From NCBI GenBank assembly GCA_910574455.1, contig CAJSYZ010000002.1, forward strand, positions 6,039,671 to 6,103,670: 64,000 nucleotides of DNA, written 5' to 3'. The DNA comes from Trichaptum fuscoviolaceum (lineage: Eukaryota; Basidiomycota; Agaricomycetes; Hymenochaetales; Trichaptaceae). This document shows positions 11,258 through 24,551 of this stretch, piece after piece. The translations under genes and the position numbers were made by a program. Position 1 is the stretch's first letter. The number at the start of each line of letters is the position of its first letter. The notes beneath the pieces were generated by a model. That model saw only the letters and a list, made by a program, of their open reading frames with translations, did not search any database and had not been told where the DNA came from.

Positions 11258-13291
11258 TTAATCCGGTGTCGTACTTCCTTCGAAAGATTGCGCGTCTTCA
11301 CTGCTATCAGTTTGAATGGCTCTCTCTATTTGATCCGGACAAATATCTGCGCCATTATTTGAAAGAGAAATTTCGGACTCTTTCTCCGACTCCGCTTCTT
11401 CATTTGGATCAGGTCTGGTAGATTCCCTGCCCATGTTCCCCTTCTTCTTCCTCTCTGATTCGACCCATACATTGACCTCGTCGACTGCCGAGCGAGGGCG
11501 TGTCTTATATTGCATCAAAAGGCCCTGTATAGCTGCCATGGAGAACTCGCGTTCCGGAATACATTCCGCGAACTGTCTTGCGAGAACATCAAGTTCTTCC
11601 TGAGTAATAGAGTAGCCGCCGGTATGCGATTTTGAATCATTGTTGCCGTTAGCTTTCGAAATAGCGCCCCGGAACTTTTCGGCATTTGCGGGGAAGAAAC
11701 ATCGAAAGAGCTCTTCGGCCTGCCACTTCCCTGCATTCTCAAAGCAGACGTGGACATCGAGCCGCCCTGCCCGCACTAGGGCTGGGTCTAATGCGGTGTA
11801 CTTGTTCGTAGTGGCAAAAAGAATACGCCCCTCCTGAGCGGCAATGCCATCGATAGCACCCAATAAGCCGCTCAGTGTGACAGCGCTTGTAGGCAGACTG
11901 TCTTGACCGGGGTTTTCTGCTTCAGGGCCAGCGTCACCCATAGACGCGCCTCCTTCTCGATTTATCCCGCGGAAAAAGGCAGCATCGATATCTTCCATGA
12001 GAACCAAGGAGCGGGACGGTATCTTCGTGATGAGCTCGTTCAATGTCGAATCGTCCAGGCCCTTCTTCGAAAGTGAAACAAGATAGATGTCCAGATCAAG
12101 CTCTCCTGCTAGAGCGTATACTAAGGGTGTAATGAGTAAGCAACAATGAAAGCATCAAGATTAAGCCCGCCTTACTGATACTTGTCTTCCCAGCGCCTGG
12201 AGAACCATAAAGAAGGTATCCTCTCCGCCACGGGATTCCGCGTTCCGCGTACCATTTCTCACTTTCGAGAAATTCCTTGATGTCGGTGAGAAGGCGTTCC
12301 TTTATTCCCTTATCAAGGACTACGCTAGACAACGGTCGTTTTGGCCGAGACCCAGCAACCTGCCATTCATTGTATCTTTTAAAAGAATATGGACTGTCAG
12401 TGGTGTATATCATAGGTGTATGAAGACGTCGTACGAATCAGACACATGTATCTTTATTCTTCCCTCTGAGTGGCGTTTATAACAGATTTTGGCTTCAAGG
12501 AGCAATTTGTCCAGTGCAGATATTCTCCAGCCAAAGATCCTAGAAATAGTAGTAAATGCCTTTGAACTACGAACACTAAGTAAAAGACTTCTAACGTCAG
12601 AATTAGTCTTTCATCACCTTTCCTATTCCACATGTCGCCTGGTGTTTGGCTCCGTTTTATAGAAATCCAAGTTCCTTTGTGCCACATATAGTGTACTTTG
12701 TCTGGCGGGGGATACAATAAACTCAAAAGCAGTCTTTTGGAGGACATGGAAATACTCACCTTGAGCGGGCAGATATTGAACACATTTTTGGGGATCAACG
12801 TTTGTCCCATTGACATGCTCACCAGGAAGGCAGTCGGCAATACCGCTCTGCCCAAATCGGTGAGTTGTTACGCGGATGTACCGAGAGGTACCTTAAAGTA
12901 AGAATCAGTGATATTTATTAGATAGTGGAGTGGAAGGACGAACGCAAAGATGGATGCATAGACAACCAAAACATCACCCAGGCTGCATGAAGGAAGAAGT
13001 GAGAAAGTGTTATAAGTGGAGTTGAAATTACACACTGAAAGTATCATCGCGCTCATCGAATTCTGCCGTAATGAAGAACATGTCTATGCAATGCGTGTAA
13101 ACGAGCATCAAAAGACGTCGGACTGATTCTATGGCAACTCCAAAAATGAAGAGCTTTGCGCTTTCTCTTACAGCGGGGAGAGATAAAAGGTTGAACCACG
13201 AATTTGTAAGGGCAAAAATGCTGTCTGTAATATATGTCGTCGTGGTCTCGTTTCCAGGTTTGAGTGGTAAGGCGCTGGAGATATCGTCCAT
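11258..13291 (-). CDS. BCS1-like AAA+ ATPase
   Basis: Seven exons on the minus strand: 13291-13036, 12982-12944, 12891-12760, 12701-12596, 12539-12435, 12375-12176, 12120-11258; 566 aa, all phases consistent. The N-terminal BCS1-specific region includes a membrane-prone stretch (residues about 35-65), F-D-E-R-D-D, then W-L-S-M-H-P, Y-L-P-A-Q, L-L-L-E-A-K and E-G-R-I. The ATPase core shows Y-G-S-P-G-A-G-K-T (Walker A), L-V-L-M-E-D-I-D (Walker B) and A-T-T-N-K-Y..A-L-D-P-A-L-V-R-A-G-R-L-D. BCS1 proper assembles complex III in the mitochondrial inner membrane; basidiomycetes carry many paralogues of unknown role. The acidic Ser/Glu-rich C-terminal tail suggests this is one of those paralogues. 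Donor sites GTTCGT and GTTAGA are weak but are the ones that preserve the family sequence. Confidence 0.88.
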
Positions 13292-14879
13292 TCAACGTAG
13301 CTCATGAGTAGTCTTTCCGAAGGTTGTGAGAAGAGTAAGATCATTGAAGAGCTGTTGGAAACAAGGCTTTTAATAGTACGCTCGGCGCCTATTTGTGAAA
13401 AATGCAGATCGGGGTGACACGTTGACTCCGCTTCCAAACGTGATAGTGGCCAAATTAGCAAATTAAAATGTCGAGGAAACGGTACCTACAGTAACCTCAA
13501 GGTAATGCGACTACTCCTCCAAGATGTCCGAATTCCCGGCAATTTCGACTAAGAGTTGAACGCAACCTGACTGCCAGCGGTAATGGGCACTTGACAGCTA
13601 AGCACGTTTTCAATATACAGACCGTTATCGATCAAATCTCATGTTGCGATACTGAAAATTACTAGTACTTACAATTTGCTTGCCACTGTCAGTGACTCCC
13701 GTCGCCAACGTGCCAGTGGTGGTCAAGGGTTCGTCGGACTTCGTCCCGTCGTCAACTCAACTACTGGCCGGCACCGCCGTGACCGCTGTGACTCATACCA
13801 CCGGCACCGTCACGGTGTCATGCCGCCTGAGTGCCATTCCGAATTAGTCGTGCCTAGACTCAAACTATGACCACAAAAACATTTTGTTCGGCAGCTGACC
13901 ATAATAATGTGACTATAGCATTCACTTGTTCATACATTCCCAGTCTCCTTTCTTCATCACAGGTTCTATAGCTCAATGGCGCCAGTTACTTATCAACAGA
14001 ACTCAAGCACTTGTATTAATGAGTTATGCTCTGTCTTCAGTTGCAGTTGTCAGCTTCAAGAAGGACTCGGAGATAGAGCTCCAGCAATATATTCTGTCCG
14101 ACATAGATGAGTTCCATTGCATCACATCTCATTTGAAATTAAATGGCTTCCGTTCGTGATGTCTAGGTCTGCCAAGCCATGCAACAGCTGATTTATTTTA
14201 GATGAGGCGCGCGGTATTCACTCATGCCTCATAATGAATTAATTTTCCTTAAGTGAGAAATAAGGACAGATATATAGATTCATGGTCCTCCAGACAACAT
14301 ATGGCACACGAGAGCAACATCTAGTTTCTCGGAAGTTACCAACGAAGCACAAATAGATCAGGATACCAATAAGCTTGCTTCTTGGATTAATAAGACTCAT
14401 CTTCATCATAGTGATGAGTGAACTGATCTATGTGTTGACAACGGACCGGCTGTTACACGAGTAGTCGTTTACCTAGAATAAACAGGTACTAAGCATGGTA
14501 GTTGCGCATATGTAAATCACGATCGGTATGACACACCAGTTGCCATTACTCCATGAAACCTCAGACTTGATTACATCACAGTCACAAACTTCAGCCGTCA
14601 ACCCGCCAGGAATGGGCGCGAAGGCAAATTGGAGTATTCATTCATGTACTGTACCGCTTCGTTTCCCTTAAACTCCATGGGACTTGGCTGGTTCATCATG
14701 GTACTTTGAGGTAAGCGAACATGACCAAAGCAACGATGTACTATAGAATCGCGTGAATTGCATGTTAAAACGGTGAATACAGCGCCAGTACGCATTGAAT
14801 GCTGTCTGGACTTCGTACATTTCCGACCGGTATGACAATATATGTACCTCAGGTACCACTGGGTGAGAGCATGATGTAG
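13292..14879. other. Intergenic, no gene seen
   Basis: No gene can be supported. A GC-richer patch at about 13675-13860 contains several CACTG/CAGTG words and short ORFs without family resemblance. Confidence 0.5.
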
Positions 14880-16077
14880 TCATATGGCCACAAAACGCTT
14901 GAACCATCCAATAATACTACGAGCACTCTCTTCTTTGGCCCAGCCTGTATAACAGCGAAGTACGGATGAATAGTCAATTTCCGGGACCAGCGGCAAGATC
15001 CTGAATGTTGACAGACTTACGTTCATTCTCTACGCTCGGATCACCGCGTAAAGCAAACCCGTGTTTCACACCTGAAAATACTTGGAAGTGGTATGTTTTC
15101 TTGCCCTCGACAAGAATGTCTTCGGCCCGTCTTCGGGCATCAAGTAGAAATGTGTGATCAATCTCTGCATACTTAGGATGAGCTCCGAGAGGGGTCCGGA
15201 AAATTTTCAAGGTACGGACCAGCGCAAGAGAGAAACAGGGGGCCTAGAGGAAGAAAAAATGAATCAGCTGACTTATGCACCGGTGTTACAACTAGGAAAG
15301 GACCGAACTGTTTATGTTCTCGAAATGACTTTCGTCCAGGAACGCAGGATGCCCTACGGCACCTTCGATGGAAAAGATTGCATCAATGTTACAGATGATA
15401 CATCTGCGTAAATACTTGGACATACCAGCGATGGTCTTTCCCGTAGCGCCAGCATCGCACACGAACGGAGCTCCAAAACAATAACCTTATGGAGAGAGTT
15501 TGTCAAGCAAGAAGAATATCACGCCATGGAAGCTCAGAGTCCAGAGTCTAGACATACCAACTGCGCAGAACTTGGCGCCGGCTATAGAGAAAGATGAATG
15601 GTACAGAAACACAAGTGGTCAATTTCCTCTTTACGCACGAAAACGCTCTTTAATAGCGTCAAACCACTTGGGTTCAAGCTCTTGAGATCGAGCTAGCATC
15701 CGCCTAAACCAAGCGGGTCTATCGAACCCTTCTTCATTTGCGTGTAGGTAAATGGGGTCGCCTTCAAAGTAGTCGATTCCAACAACCACGAAGCCTAACA
15801 CGGGTATTAGCTGATACAAATGGAGATTCAAAAGTTAGGAATGACCTTGAGAAGCAAAGTAGTCTTGTAGCAGCTTGTTGTTAATATAGAGAGGTCCCCA
15901 TACGTCGGCGTAGAAGAGAACGACAGCCTTAGGCTGTTGGCCTTGCGGAGGCTGCGACACATACGTGTCCACGCCAGCTATCTTCTCGACTGTTCCAGTC
16001 GGTTCGCCAGAGTGACGTACGCCAGTTATACAGTGCTCGCCTGGTGTCCCTGCGAGGGTAGCACTAGCATTCGACAT
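14880..16077 (-). CDS. Dienelactone hydrolase family protein
   Basis: Eight exons on the minus strand: 16077-15846, 15794-15639, 15581-15558, 15485-15426, 15362-15309, 15243-15220, 15164-15021, 14944-14880; 252 aa, every junction in phase 1. The alpha/beta-hydrolase features are in the expected order: D-V-W-G-P near residue 65, then V-G-Y-C-F-G-A-P with the nucleophile Cys, then A-E-I-D-H-T-F with the acidic residue, then V-K-H-G-F-A-L-R-G-D with the catalytic His. The end W-F-K-R-F is also typical. Members hydrolyse cyclic esters such as dienelactones from aromatic breakdown, but many fungal copies have unknown substrates. Two exons are only 24 nt long. The ATG at 16077 is the only in-frame ATG near the beginning. 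Confidence 0.9.
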
Positions 16078-16565
16078 CGATCGTAACTTTCGATTGTTCA
16101 ACTTTGAGGCTTCAACGATGGCCGCGCGGGACAGACAAAGGAGCTCGCCAGAGTGTGGAATTTGGCATCTGTATTGGAAGCAGCCATAGTCTGATAGTAT
16201 GGGGTCACGAGTTCACATAAATAAATGGTGGGAGTGTGCTTTAAAGTTAGGCACGACGTTCACGAGGCTGGACGAGGAAGTTTTTGTGTTCAAATTGGGA
16301 ACTTTGGATTTCTTAATTTTACGTAACACAATTTTCATATTTGTATTATTTTGGGCCCCTGTCAGTGACACTGGCACTGCTCGGCGGTAAATTCCGGCCG
16401 CTGGGCCTCGCAAGCTTCGGCCTGCCTCGTCATGAAACTGAGGCAAATCTGGCGATCACCTTAACCATCGACACCCACCTTCTCAGACTGGCTTGGCTTT
16501 CTATACTTTAAACTTATAGTTTCTACGAAAGGGGCATTGTCTCTTGGGGGAGAAAGCGACCATCC

Positions 16566-18229
16566 ATGTCTAGTCTTGGTCTGGTCGATTTATTCGACGA
16601 TGTTCTACTCCGGATTCTCTACCACTGCCCCGCACTAGATGTACTGGCTTTAGAAAGGGTCAGTGGATCGTCATTGTCCTTTATACATCTGTGAATCTAA
16701 GCACCATCCATAAAGACTTGTGGATCATTTCGGACACTTCTTTCTCAGCCTCACCGCGCTCTTTGGTTATCGTTACTCCAAGACCTACCAGCACATCAAG
16801 CACCGAATATTCCGTCCCACATCTCTCTAGGCTCATTATCCTCCGACGAGCTGAAAGATATTGTTACCAAATCAGTACTTGGTGCGAGGAATTGGGAGTC
16901 CTCGACGCCACGCTCGGTAAGAAAACACGTGATTGGGCTGGGTAACAAAGGTGGCTTGTTGGGTAGCCTACAGAACGTGCACAATTTTCGTGATGTCGTC
17001 AGACTTACTCCAGGAGGTGACTTTACTGGGATCCTATGGTCTGGTGGCTACTTTCAATTGTGGAACAATGCGGAAAATTCTTGTCTTTGGACTTACCCAC
17101 CGCTAGGCGATTTTCCTGAAGTTGTACCAATTGCATTTGATCTATGTTTCGATCATCCGGACAGGAAATCAATCATCCTCTGCATCTCTGGGGTTTATAT
17201 TGACGAATCTGCGGATAGGAAGTAAGGCTACAGATTCATAATTGTAATCTCGACTTACTCATAACGTTTAGGTTCTTACACCTATATCGTTTCGATATAG
17301 ACTCTAAGAGAGTATCAAGAACGGCGCAAACGGTTTTCCATTCGCCTGAGATAGTCAAGAACATTGTGGACATGAGGACCACTCAGGAATTTGTTGCAAT
17401 AATTGGCGATAACGGAATCTTGTTCTACGATCGTCCTTTAAAGAGGTTGGTGTCAATTAAGGTTAGTTTTGGTTATTTAAAATTATGGTCTTGAGATCTC
17501 TGAGTTCGCTATCAGGGTCAAGTAGTCAGTCAATCAATCCGTCTGTTTGGCAGAAATATCTTCTGCCTTATACACGACGAAAGGGCGCAAGGACCTTCAA
17601 AATGGGTGATCTGTGGCCTCGATGGAAACGCTCTAGTTTCTAAGGCTCCGGTGCTATCTAGCTCAGCTATGTTTAGTCCCCCTATGCCGATCAGTACCGT
17701 TCACAAATCGTCGGCTCTCATCCTCCATTATGCCAGGGACCCCTTCGTCGAGCTCTCCATGTCTATTTGCCTTCCTTCATGGCGAGATGACTACGAGACC
17801 CTCATTACACTCGTCGGGAAGACCGTGAGCCAGGCGAAGGAGGAAACGTTCTACACCTTGAGCTATGGCTTCCTACCCGAAAGAGTCGCCTTATCGGGTC
17901 CAAACGCGCAAAGCGGCGTCATTTTCGTAGATCAGATGCGTAATCCTGCTGTCAGCGTCCCGTTTGCGTCGCCGTATTCTACGGAGTCAGTTGTGGCGAT
18001 GTCGAAGACGGGTCGGTGCATCTTGGCGAGCACGAACAACATGCACGGGGCGAAGCGCTACTACGCGTTCTCGATTGACCAGATGCTGAAAGGGAACCCC
18101 AGATTCGGCCAAATCAGCTTCGGTCGGGATGCTGTCGGACCTGAGGTGTTGTATATGGACGATGAAAGCGGAGCTATTGTGTACCCGACCAAAGATCAGA
18201 GTCGCCTGGTTGTGGAATACTTCGATTAA
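16566..18229 (+). CDS. F-box/propeller-like family protein, diverged copy B
   Basis: Proposed exons: 16566-16658, 16749-17221, 17272-17461, 17516-18229; 489 aa. It starts with an F-box-like segment (L-F-D-D-V-L-L-R-I-L, then L-D-V-L-A-L-E-R, then R-A-L-W-L-S-L-L-Q-D-L). The rest contains repeated strand-like units such as V-R-L-T-P-G-G-D-F and F-Q-L-W-N-N, with the end S-G-A-I-V-Y. It shares exon number and layout with copies A, D, E and F but is much more diverged. The first intron as drawn is 91 nt, longer than its siblings, and includes a stretch that could be coding (T-I-H-K-D-L-W), so the first junction is uncertain. Confidence 0.7.
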
Positions 18230-19741
18230 ATGGTGTAAAATCCGCTTGTAGGAAAGTTGAATTGTATGATATAATATGAAGTAGACGAAACATATTTTCT
18301 ACATGTCATAAGGATTTCGAAGTCATAGTTGCTGTCAAGTTGAAGACCTTCGCTGAGATAAGGTTATAATTGTTCAGTACATGTTCGACTTTCGCCGTTC
18401 AGAAATTCCTGTCAAGATCTAGGAAACTGACGTTCGCAGTGCCAGTAAGCTTTTAGAAAGAATAGACCAAGATCAACCATATATTTGCATATATTAGAAT
18501 AAGTGGTGAAACATTCGTTTTCAGCGACTTCTGAAAAGAGTTTTCGCTGCAGTCCGAGCGACAACTGCGTCCATCACGATAATCGTAGCACTTTCAATAA
18601 CATATATTCGGTTCTAGCCTTAATGTACCTACCAAATCTTCCCTCTGCGCTCAGTTTGGTCAACCAGTAAATGATATCTTGGTGTTTTCGTTTACAGCAC
18701 GAGTATCGAAGAGTTCAAGCGACATGAGCAGAGTGGGCGGTTACCGGAGATTATTGAGGATCGCCGACTTCTCGTCCGGTGTCGTTCAGAGTCTTCCCTG
18801 CTCTGGTGTATTGTGTCCGCCGTGGTATGGAAGTAGGGTACTCGCGAAATGAATGAGCAAGAATCGGGCTGGATGAGTGGAAATTGAGTGCCATACAAGA
18901 TGCTGTCAGAAGAGCGGTTCATGAACCACGGTGTATAGGACGGCGTCTTGGGAGATTAGTATTAAAATTCTGGTTAGCAGCAGCAGGTACGATCGATAGG
19001 AGTCTCGTTCAATACATCTACAACGCATGCTGGCTTTACTAGAGAAACGATGAACAAATTAGTAAAGAGCCGAACATGAAGTACGAGATTACAACCTGCG
19101 TGGCTTAATAGCTTCCCACAGTATTTCCAAATCAACTTCCAAAACCTCGGAGATTATGTTGGCAAGTTTCATTCCGTCCTTACAAGTAGAAAGAATACTG
19201 TTCGTGGATTCTCTTCTGGATGGCATCTGGACAATCATGACATGTCAGTATAAAGTCCCGAGGAGTCTCCCGGCTAGTGCTGATTGAGCTAAGGAGGCTT
19301 CTAATCAGGTTATGAAAGACAGTTCTGATCTCGCTATCTGGCGAGTCTCAGACATGAACGACGTAGGGTATGGACGACGCTGGTGTTGGGCGAATAATGC
19401 AATCCACTCGCCGTAAGGAAAGTTAGACAAGGCTATGAAAAGGGTATGGCGCCAGATGCAGTCCAAGAGACGTTGAGTATACAGTAGCATACTAGTAGCA
19501 GATTGTAATTCTATGTTGCTGAAATTTGAGGTGGTCATGACAGTAAAAGAGAGAAGGAGAAAGCCCTGAATTGCGTCCTAAATTTAGTTATACTTAGCCG
19601 ATCCAAAAGTAGCTATTAAATTTCGAGCAATTTCGAGTGCGAAGACCGACTTCGCACTCATCGCACTTTCCTCTACACCATTTGGTTACCACAATACTCA
19701 AATTCGTCAACCGCCTGCTACGCGGTGCACATCGTGCTCAA
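18230..19741. other. Intergenic, no gene seen
   Basis: No supported gene on either strand; only short ORFs. The last 150 bases are the promoter and 5' leader of the following gene. Confidence 0.55.
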
Positions 19742-21306
19742 ATGTCGCGCGCTCTGGAAGAAATAGCGCCATCGGAGCTGGGCAAGGACGAGCACAGGCA
19801 CAAACGGCGAAAATTGTCTGGAGGCGATCTGTTTAGAAATGTCCTTGGGAGTCCTAAGCTTGTAGTTGCACCGATGGTCGATCAGAGCGAACTGGTATGA
19901 TACCATTGAATTGACTGGAATGCTTGCTGATATCGATTACCCATCAGCCATGGAGGATATTGTCTCGACGATATGGAGCGCAGGTCCGTGCCATTTCAGT
20001 CACTGGCCGACGAAGACCTGAAGGCCCTTTCAGCTTGTATATACACCCATGATTCACGCCAAGGTGTGTCGAAAGCAAAGACGACAAAGTACTGCCACTG
20101 ATGTAACAAAACCAGATGTTCGGTGAAGGAACACACAAAAACTACAGAGATCAGGCGTTCAATACGAAACTCGGTGAAGAAGGTGGACCGTTGGATCGGC
20201 CTCTCATCGTCCAATTTTGCGCGAATGACCCCGAAAATCTGCTCAAGGCAGCCAAGATCGTCGAGCCATACTGCGATGCGGTTGATATCAACTTTGGCTG
20301 TCCGCAGGATATTGCGCGAAGGGGTCGCTACGGATGTTTCTTGCAGGATGACTGGGACCTGGTATATCGGCTTGGTACGTGCGCTTTCTTTATCTGCTCA
20401 CGAGCTCCGTGGTCTGATCGAGGACCGCGTTCACAGTCAACATTCTTCATGAAAATCTTTCCGTGCCAGTAACGGCGAAATTTCGCGTCTTTCCTGAGGT
20501 GGAGAAGACCGTAGAGTATGCAAAGATGATGGAACGTGCTGGCGCGCAGATCCTGACTTGCCACGGCCGAATACGAGAACAACGGGGACAAAATAGTGTG
20601 CGCTAGTCTTCTGATAGGGTATTTCTCCTGATTTACTTATTTTTTTTCGTTTTAGGGTCTAGCGGACTGGTCAAAGATCAAGGCTGTGAAGGAAGCTGTA
20701 TCTGTTCCGGTGTTTGCGAACGGCAATATCTTGTTCCATGAAGACATTGATCGATGCTTGGAAGCTACCGGCGCAGACGCTGTGATGACCGCTGAGGGGA
20801 ATCTATACAACCCCACAATTTTGCTAAGCGCCTCAGCGCTCAAAGATACCGAAACATCACCATCTCCCGAGTCTGCGCTAACTCTCGGCCATGGCCGCTC
20901 GCGCGCAGAGTTCCATACATTCCCATCAGACCCGGGCGCCTATCTTCCACAAACGACATTAGCACTCGAGTACCTCGCGATAGTGCGCGCGCTCAAGACA
21001 CCCACTGCGCCCTCGGCGGTGAAGGGCCACCTCTTCAAGCTCATGCGCCCGGCACTTGTGCGCGAGACGGACCTGCGTGACCGGCTGGGGCGTGTACGCG
21101 GGGGACGGGCGCTGCACGAGATGCTGGACGAGTACGAGACGATCGTGCAGGAGATGGCGGGGCGTATGGAGAAGGCAATGGACGATGCGAAGGGGAAGGA
21201 GCCAGAGGAGCTTGTGAAGGTGGATGAGGCGACGGGTTTGCGCGTGCTGCCGTATTGGCTTGCTCAGCCATACTTCCGGCCTCTGCAGGCGAAGAAGGGT
21301 GAATGA
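19742..21306 (+). CDS. DUS1: tRNA-dihydrouridine synthase (Dus1 type)
   Basis: Six exons: 19742-19894, 19948-19983, 20034-20063, 20116-20374, 20437-20597, 20656-21306; 429 aa, all phases consistent. The flavin-binding start [10 protein letters not shown] and [10 protein letters not shown] are typical. The catalytic region D-I-N-F-G-C-P-Q carries the Cys that protonates the uracil. [10 protein letters not shown] and V-F-A-N-G-N-I complete the TIM-barrel signature. Dus1 enzymes reduce uridines at positions 16/17 of the tRNA D-loop using FMN and NADPH. The C-terminal third is a charged helical extension. The upstream in-frame GTG was rejected in favour of the ATG at 19742. Exons 2 and 3 are only 36 and 30 nt. 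Confidence 0.92.
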
Positions 21307-22121
21307 CGGACTAAGGTCACCTTATCGTTTACTGCAGGACATGTACGCTTCGTTAGGCTTCATGTTATCGATGACTGCGTGCAGACAGTGGAATCTGCCC
21401 TTGACCAGCTGGATTCTGCCTTCTGTGTTCCTCTCCCCATTTGTAAAAGCATACCAAAAGTCAATCACGCCCTTGCCGCCGAATCTAACGCCCAGTTTTG
21501 CTGTGATGCTACCAAAAGATGCTCATTGAAGTCGATTACACAGCGAGCGCTCGGCAGACGACGATGTTCGACGTGGTCGAGGACTCTAGCATGGAAGCTA
21601 TTTTCCCGTGAAGAGTTTCGCTCAGTGCCACCAAACCGTATCTTGGATCTCTTCAGTAGTTCAGGGAGCCCAAATGGAGACTCCTTGTGAGAATCATCAT
21701 GATGTCGGAGAGGGTTCAGGATCATCGGCGATCGACTTTCGAGGTTCTACTTCTCGGCCAGGCCCACAGCCCACAGCATACATACATACGTCCTTGGGTA
21801 TTCTATGTATGTTCACGCGGTTTCTTGATAAAATGCAAAGTTAAATAGTTCTTCGGGGTTCTGAGCAGGCGTTTGCCAAATGCTTACATGGCATTTTTTC
21901 AATTTGAGTACTTTTTATGGACTATAAATAAGGAGGGTACTTTCACGGGATAAAGATAGGGAGACTGAGGTGACAGACAGGCGATATGAAAGAAAGAGAT
22001 GGGCATGGGTAAGGAGAGTACTATAAAATTCAGGAAATTGAGTTCAGAAGGTCGATATGAAAGAGGGAGATAGCAGACGAGACTAGATACGCGAGAGATT
22101 TGCTAAGAAAAAAGAGAGAAG
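21307..22121. other. Intergenic, no gene seen
   Basis: Convergent spacer. Several overlapping short ORFs around 21380-21725 show no recognisable domain. Purine-rich repeats of GAAAGAGA type lie at about 21940-22110. Confidence 0.5.
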
Positions 22122-23642
22122 TTATGAACAATAAACAGCAGCGGCAGGCGAGATGGCGTGCGGCCGCGGGGAGGCACAAGAGCGAGCAAGGAGTTCACGG
22201 ACAAAAGGCGACGCCATACGCGCCGCCGCGAGCTTTTCGGAGGGCGATAACGTGGGAGGTGATCTCGGTCGAAGATTGTGAGTGTTCACCAGCGTAGTGG
22301 TGCTGGAGTGCGAGGAGTTGGATTTGCTGGATTTGCTGGATTTGCTGGATTCGGTGGAGCTAGAGCGAGAGTGACAGTGGTGGGAGATGGAGGGTCCGGC
22401 GCGCCGGAGGATGCGACTGCGACTGTATGGCTTTTCGCTGCACCCTATCGAGGGAGGAAGGGAAGATAATGGAGGTGTTGACAGGGACGGGGACGGTGGG
22501 CTGGGAGGAGAGGACACTGAGGTTGGAGAAGAGGAAGAGGGACATGGCTCAGCGAGTTTACTATCTTCGCTTTCCTGCCCTCCGGCATCGATGGCATTCG
22601 CGTATTCCCGCGAACCATCCTCAAACAGCATATACAGCGCATACGTCTCTGGATCCCTGCCCGCGCGGGCGTTGGCCACGACCAGCCTCTGGATGAAGCG
22701 CGTCGCCCACTGATAGTCGTCCACGAGCCTCTGATTCTGCGCATCGAGCGCGTCGTTGTCGCGCTGCAGGCTCTCGCACTCCTCGCGCAGCCAGATGCAC
22801 TTGAGCTCGAGTTTCGCGTAAGATGTGGAGAGCGCGTCGCGTTGGTGGATAACTGCGGAGAGGGTATTGGAGTCGACTGGGAGGGCTAGGGAAGACGTGG
22901 GTCTAGGAGCGGAGAGAGCTCCGTAGTGTGCCGAGTCACCGCGAGGGTAGGGGCCTTCGGTGGTGGTTATGGCAATGCAGATGATATGTAAGGCGTCCCA
23001 GATTATTTCTATGAGGCGCATGATGATGATGCAGGATACTGTGATAACGAGCGCTACTTTCCACGCATATTCCTGGTAAAAGCGAGTGGTCAGCCTCGGC
23101 CGACTTTGTAATGAATTTGAAGAGGTACTCACTTTAATAATTGGAGCGATGGTTCTGAGGAGTTTAAAGAGCTAAAGGTGACACAAACGTTGTGTTCAGT
23201 GCAGTGTCGAGGATGATTTAGAGTTCCAAGCACTCACGTTTCGAGTTAATGAAGTGATCATGGCTACGAAGCAGTCAAGGAGCTGCAGTGAGATGATTGA
23301 AGCAGAGTTGAATATCGATGCGGAATGGCCGATAGATGCCCGGAGAGCAGAAGAAAGCCAGGCAGTAGGGGCCGAGTTTGCAAACGAGCATAATGTTGTT
23401 GAGCAGATACGGTATACAGGCTGAACGAGAGGGGAATAGATGTTGACTGAGAAGAGTTGAAGGAGCTCTGTAATTGGAGGCACGACATCACGGATGGCAA
23501 AGGAAAGGATGTTTAAAGCGCAGATCAAGAACGCAGGAGATGCGACGCTGAAGAGTTGAAGAAGATCGACGATGAGACCGAAGCTTTGTCTAAGATGTCT
23601 AGGAGAAGTGAGTGAAACGAGAAAGATAATTTCAAGAAGCAT
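22122..23642 (-). CDS. Membrane-anchored coiled-coil protein, function unknown
   Basis: Three exons on the minus strand: 23642-23238, 23171-23133, 23072-22122; 464 aa, phases consistent. Exon 1 is hydrophobic and holds two or three probable membrane segments. After a short exon (L-F-K-L-L-R-T-I-A-P) comes a strong membrane helix (V-A-L-V-I-T-V-S-C-I-I-I-M-R-L). Residues about 225-300 form a coiled coil with a run of Glu, Gln, Arg and Leu. The tail is Ser/Pro-rich and includes an imperfect S-S-K repeat encoded by a GATTTGCTG microsatellite-like run at 22318-22355. I do not recognise a family. The layout suggests an organelle membrane protein with a cytoplasmic tail. Confidence 0.65.
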
Positions 23643-24550
23643 GGTGTAATACTACTATTTCACGAGGTTGGCGGAGCAGTTGAGGATAGCAGAATAGCTG
23701 AGGTGGTTGAAGTTCGGGTGGCAAGGTGGAGAGTACGCGAGAGAAAGACAGAGCGCAATGGCGTGAGTTCCAGCTTTGGTCAGCCCGGGGAACAGTTATG
23801 TGCCTATGATAGTGTCAGCTTCAGATCAATGTGCGCTTGGACTGGGTGTCAGCCGCAGTAAGAGACGATGGTCCGGGCTGGAGGGAATCACAAACTGGGC
23901 GTAGGACCTAGACCGAACGCTCCCGAACAGCAAGCTAGCTGGTAGTTCGTAGCTACATAGTAAGCAGTGACTGAAGCCCACATCGGCCGGCTCGTTGGGA
24001 GAGTCCTAATCGTTGCTGAAGGTAAACCTGCCAGATTCAGCGTCAAGAAATGGACAATTCTGCAGGCCACACAGCTTGCGGCGTAGGTCGTAGGTGTTGA
24101 AGGATTACATCAATACGTTCTTTTCTCGATATCCACTACCCTGAGTGTGATCAAGCGGGAACGCTAGTTGTGAACTTGGCCTTCAACTCTAAAGTGCCTG
24201 TTGGGTTTTGTCGTCACAGTACTAGAATGATATTACTGACACGTACAAACTGTATAACCAAACAACACAAATTTACTAAGGATCTGCAGATAGTCCTCAT
24301 CCTGTTCTTCTTATATAGAGAGCTCCTTTTCGTCAATGTGAGCTTTATAAAAGTGATGCAAGATATGGTTTGAAGGACGAATGCCACCGTTCAAGTTGTC
24401 GCTAACGACTCGACAGAACTATCGTGGGAATAACTTAGTACTACCGTAGTTTTTCAAGCGGAGCTCAAACATCTGTCTCATCGTCCATCTGCAAATCTGC
24501 TCCTTCGTCATTTAACCAAAACCAAATCGCCTTTTTGTTCGGAAATAATC
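23643..24550. other. Intergenic, no gene seen
   Basis: No supported gene. It marks the change from the left, mostly single-copy part to the right, duplicated part of the window. Confidence 0.5.
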
Positions 24551-24551
24551 T

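Noticed and set aside
21379..21725. Overlapping ORFs of 86-103 codons on both strands
   Set aside because: No family resemblance, no splice context, and they overlap one another on opposite strands.
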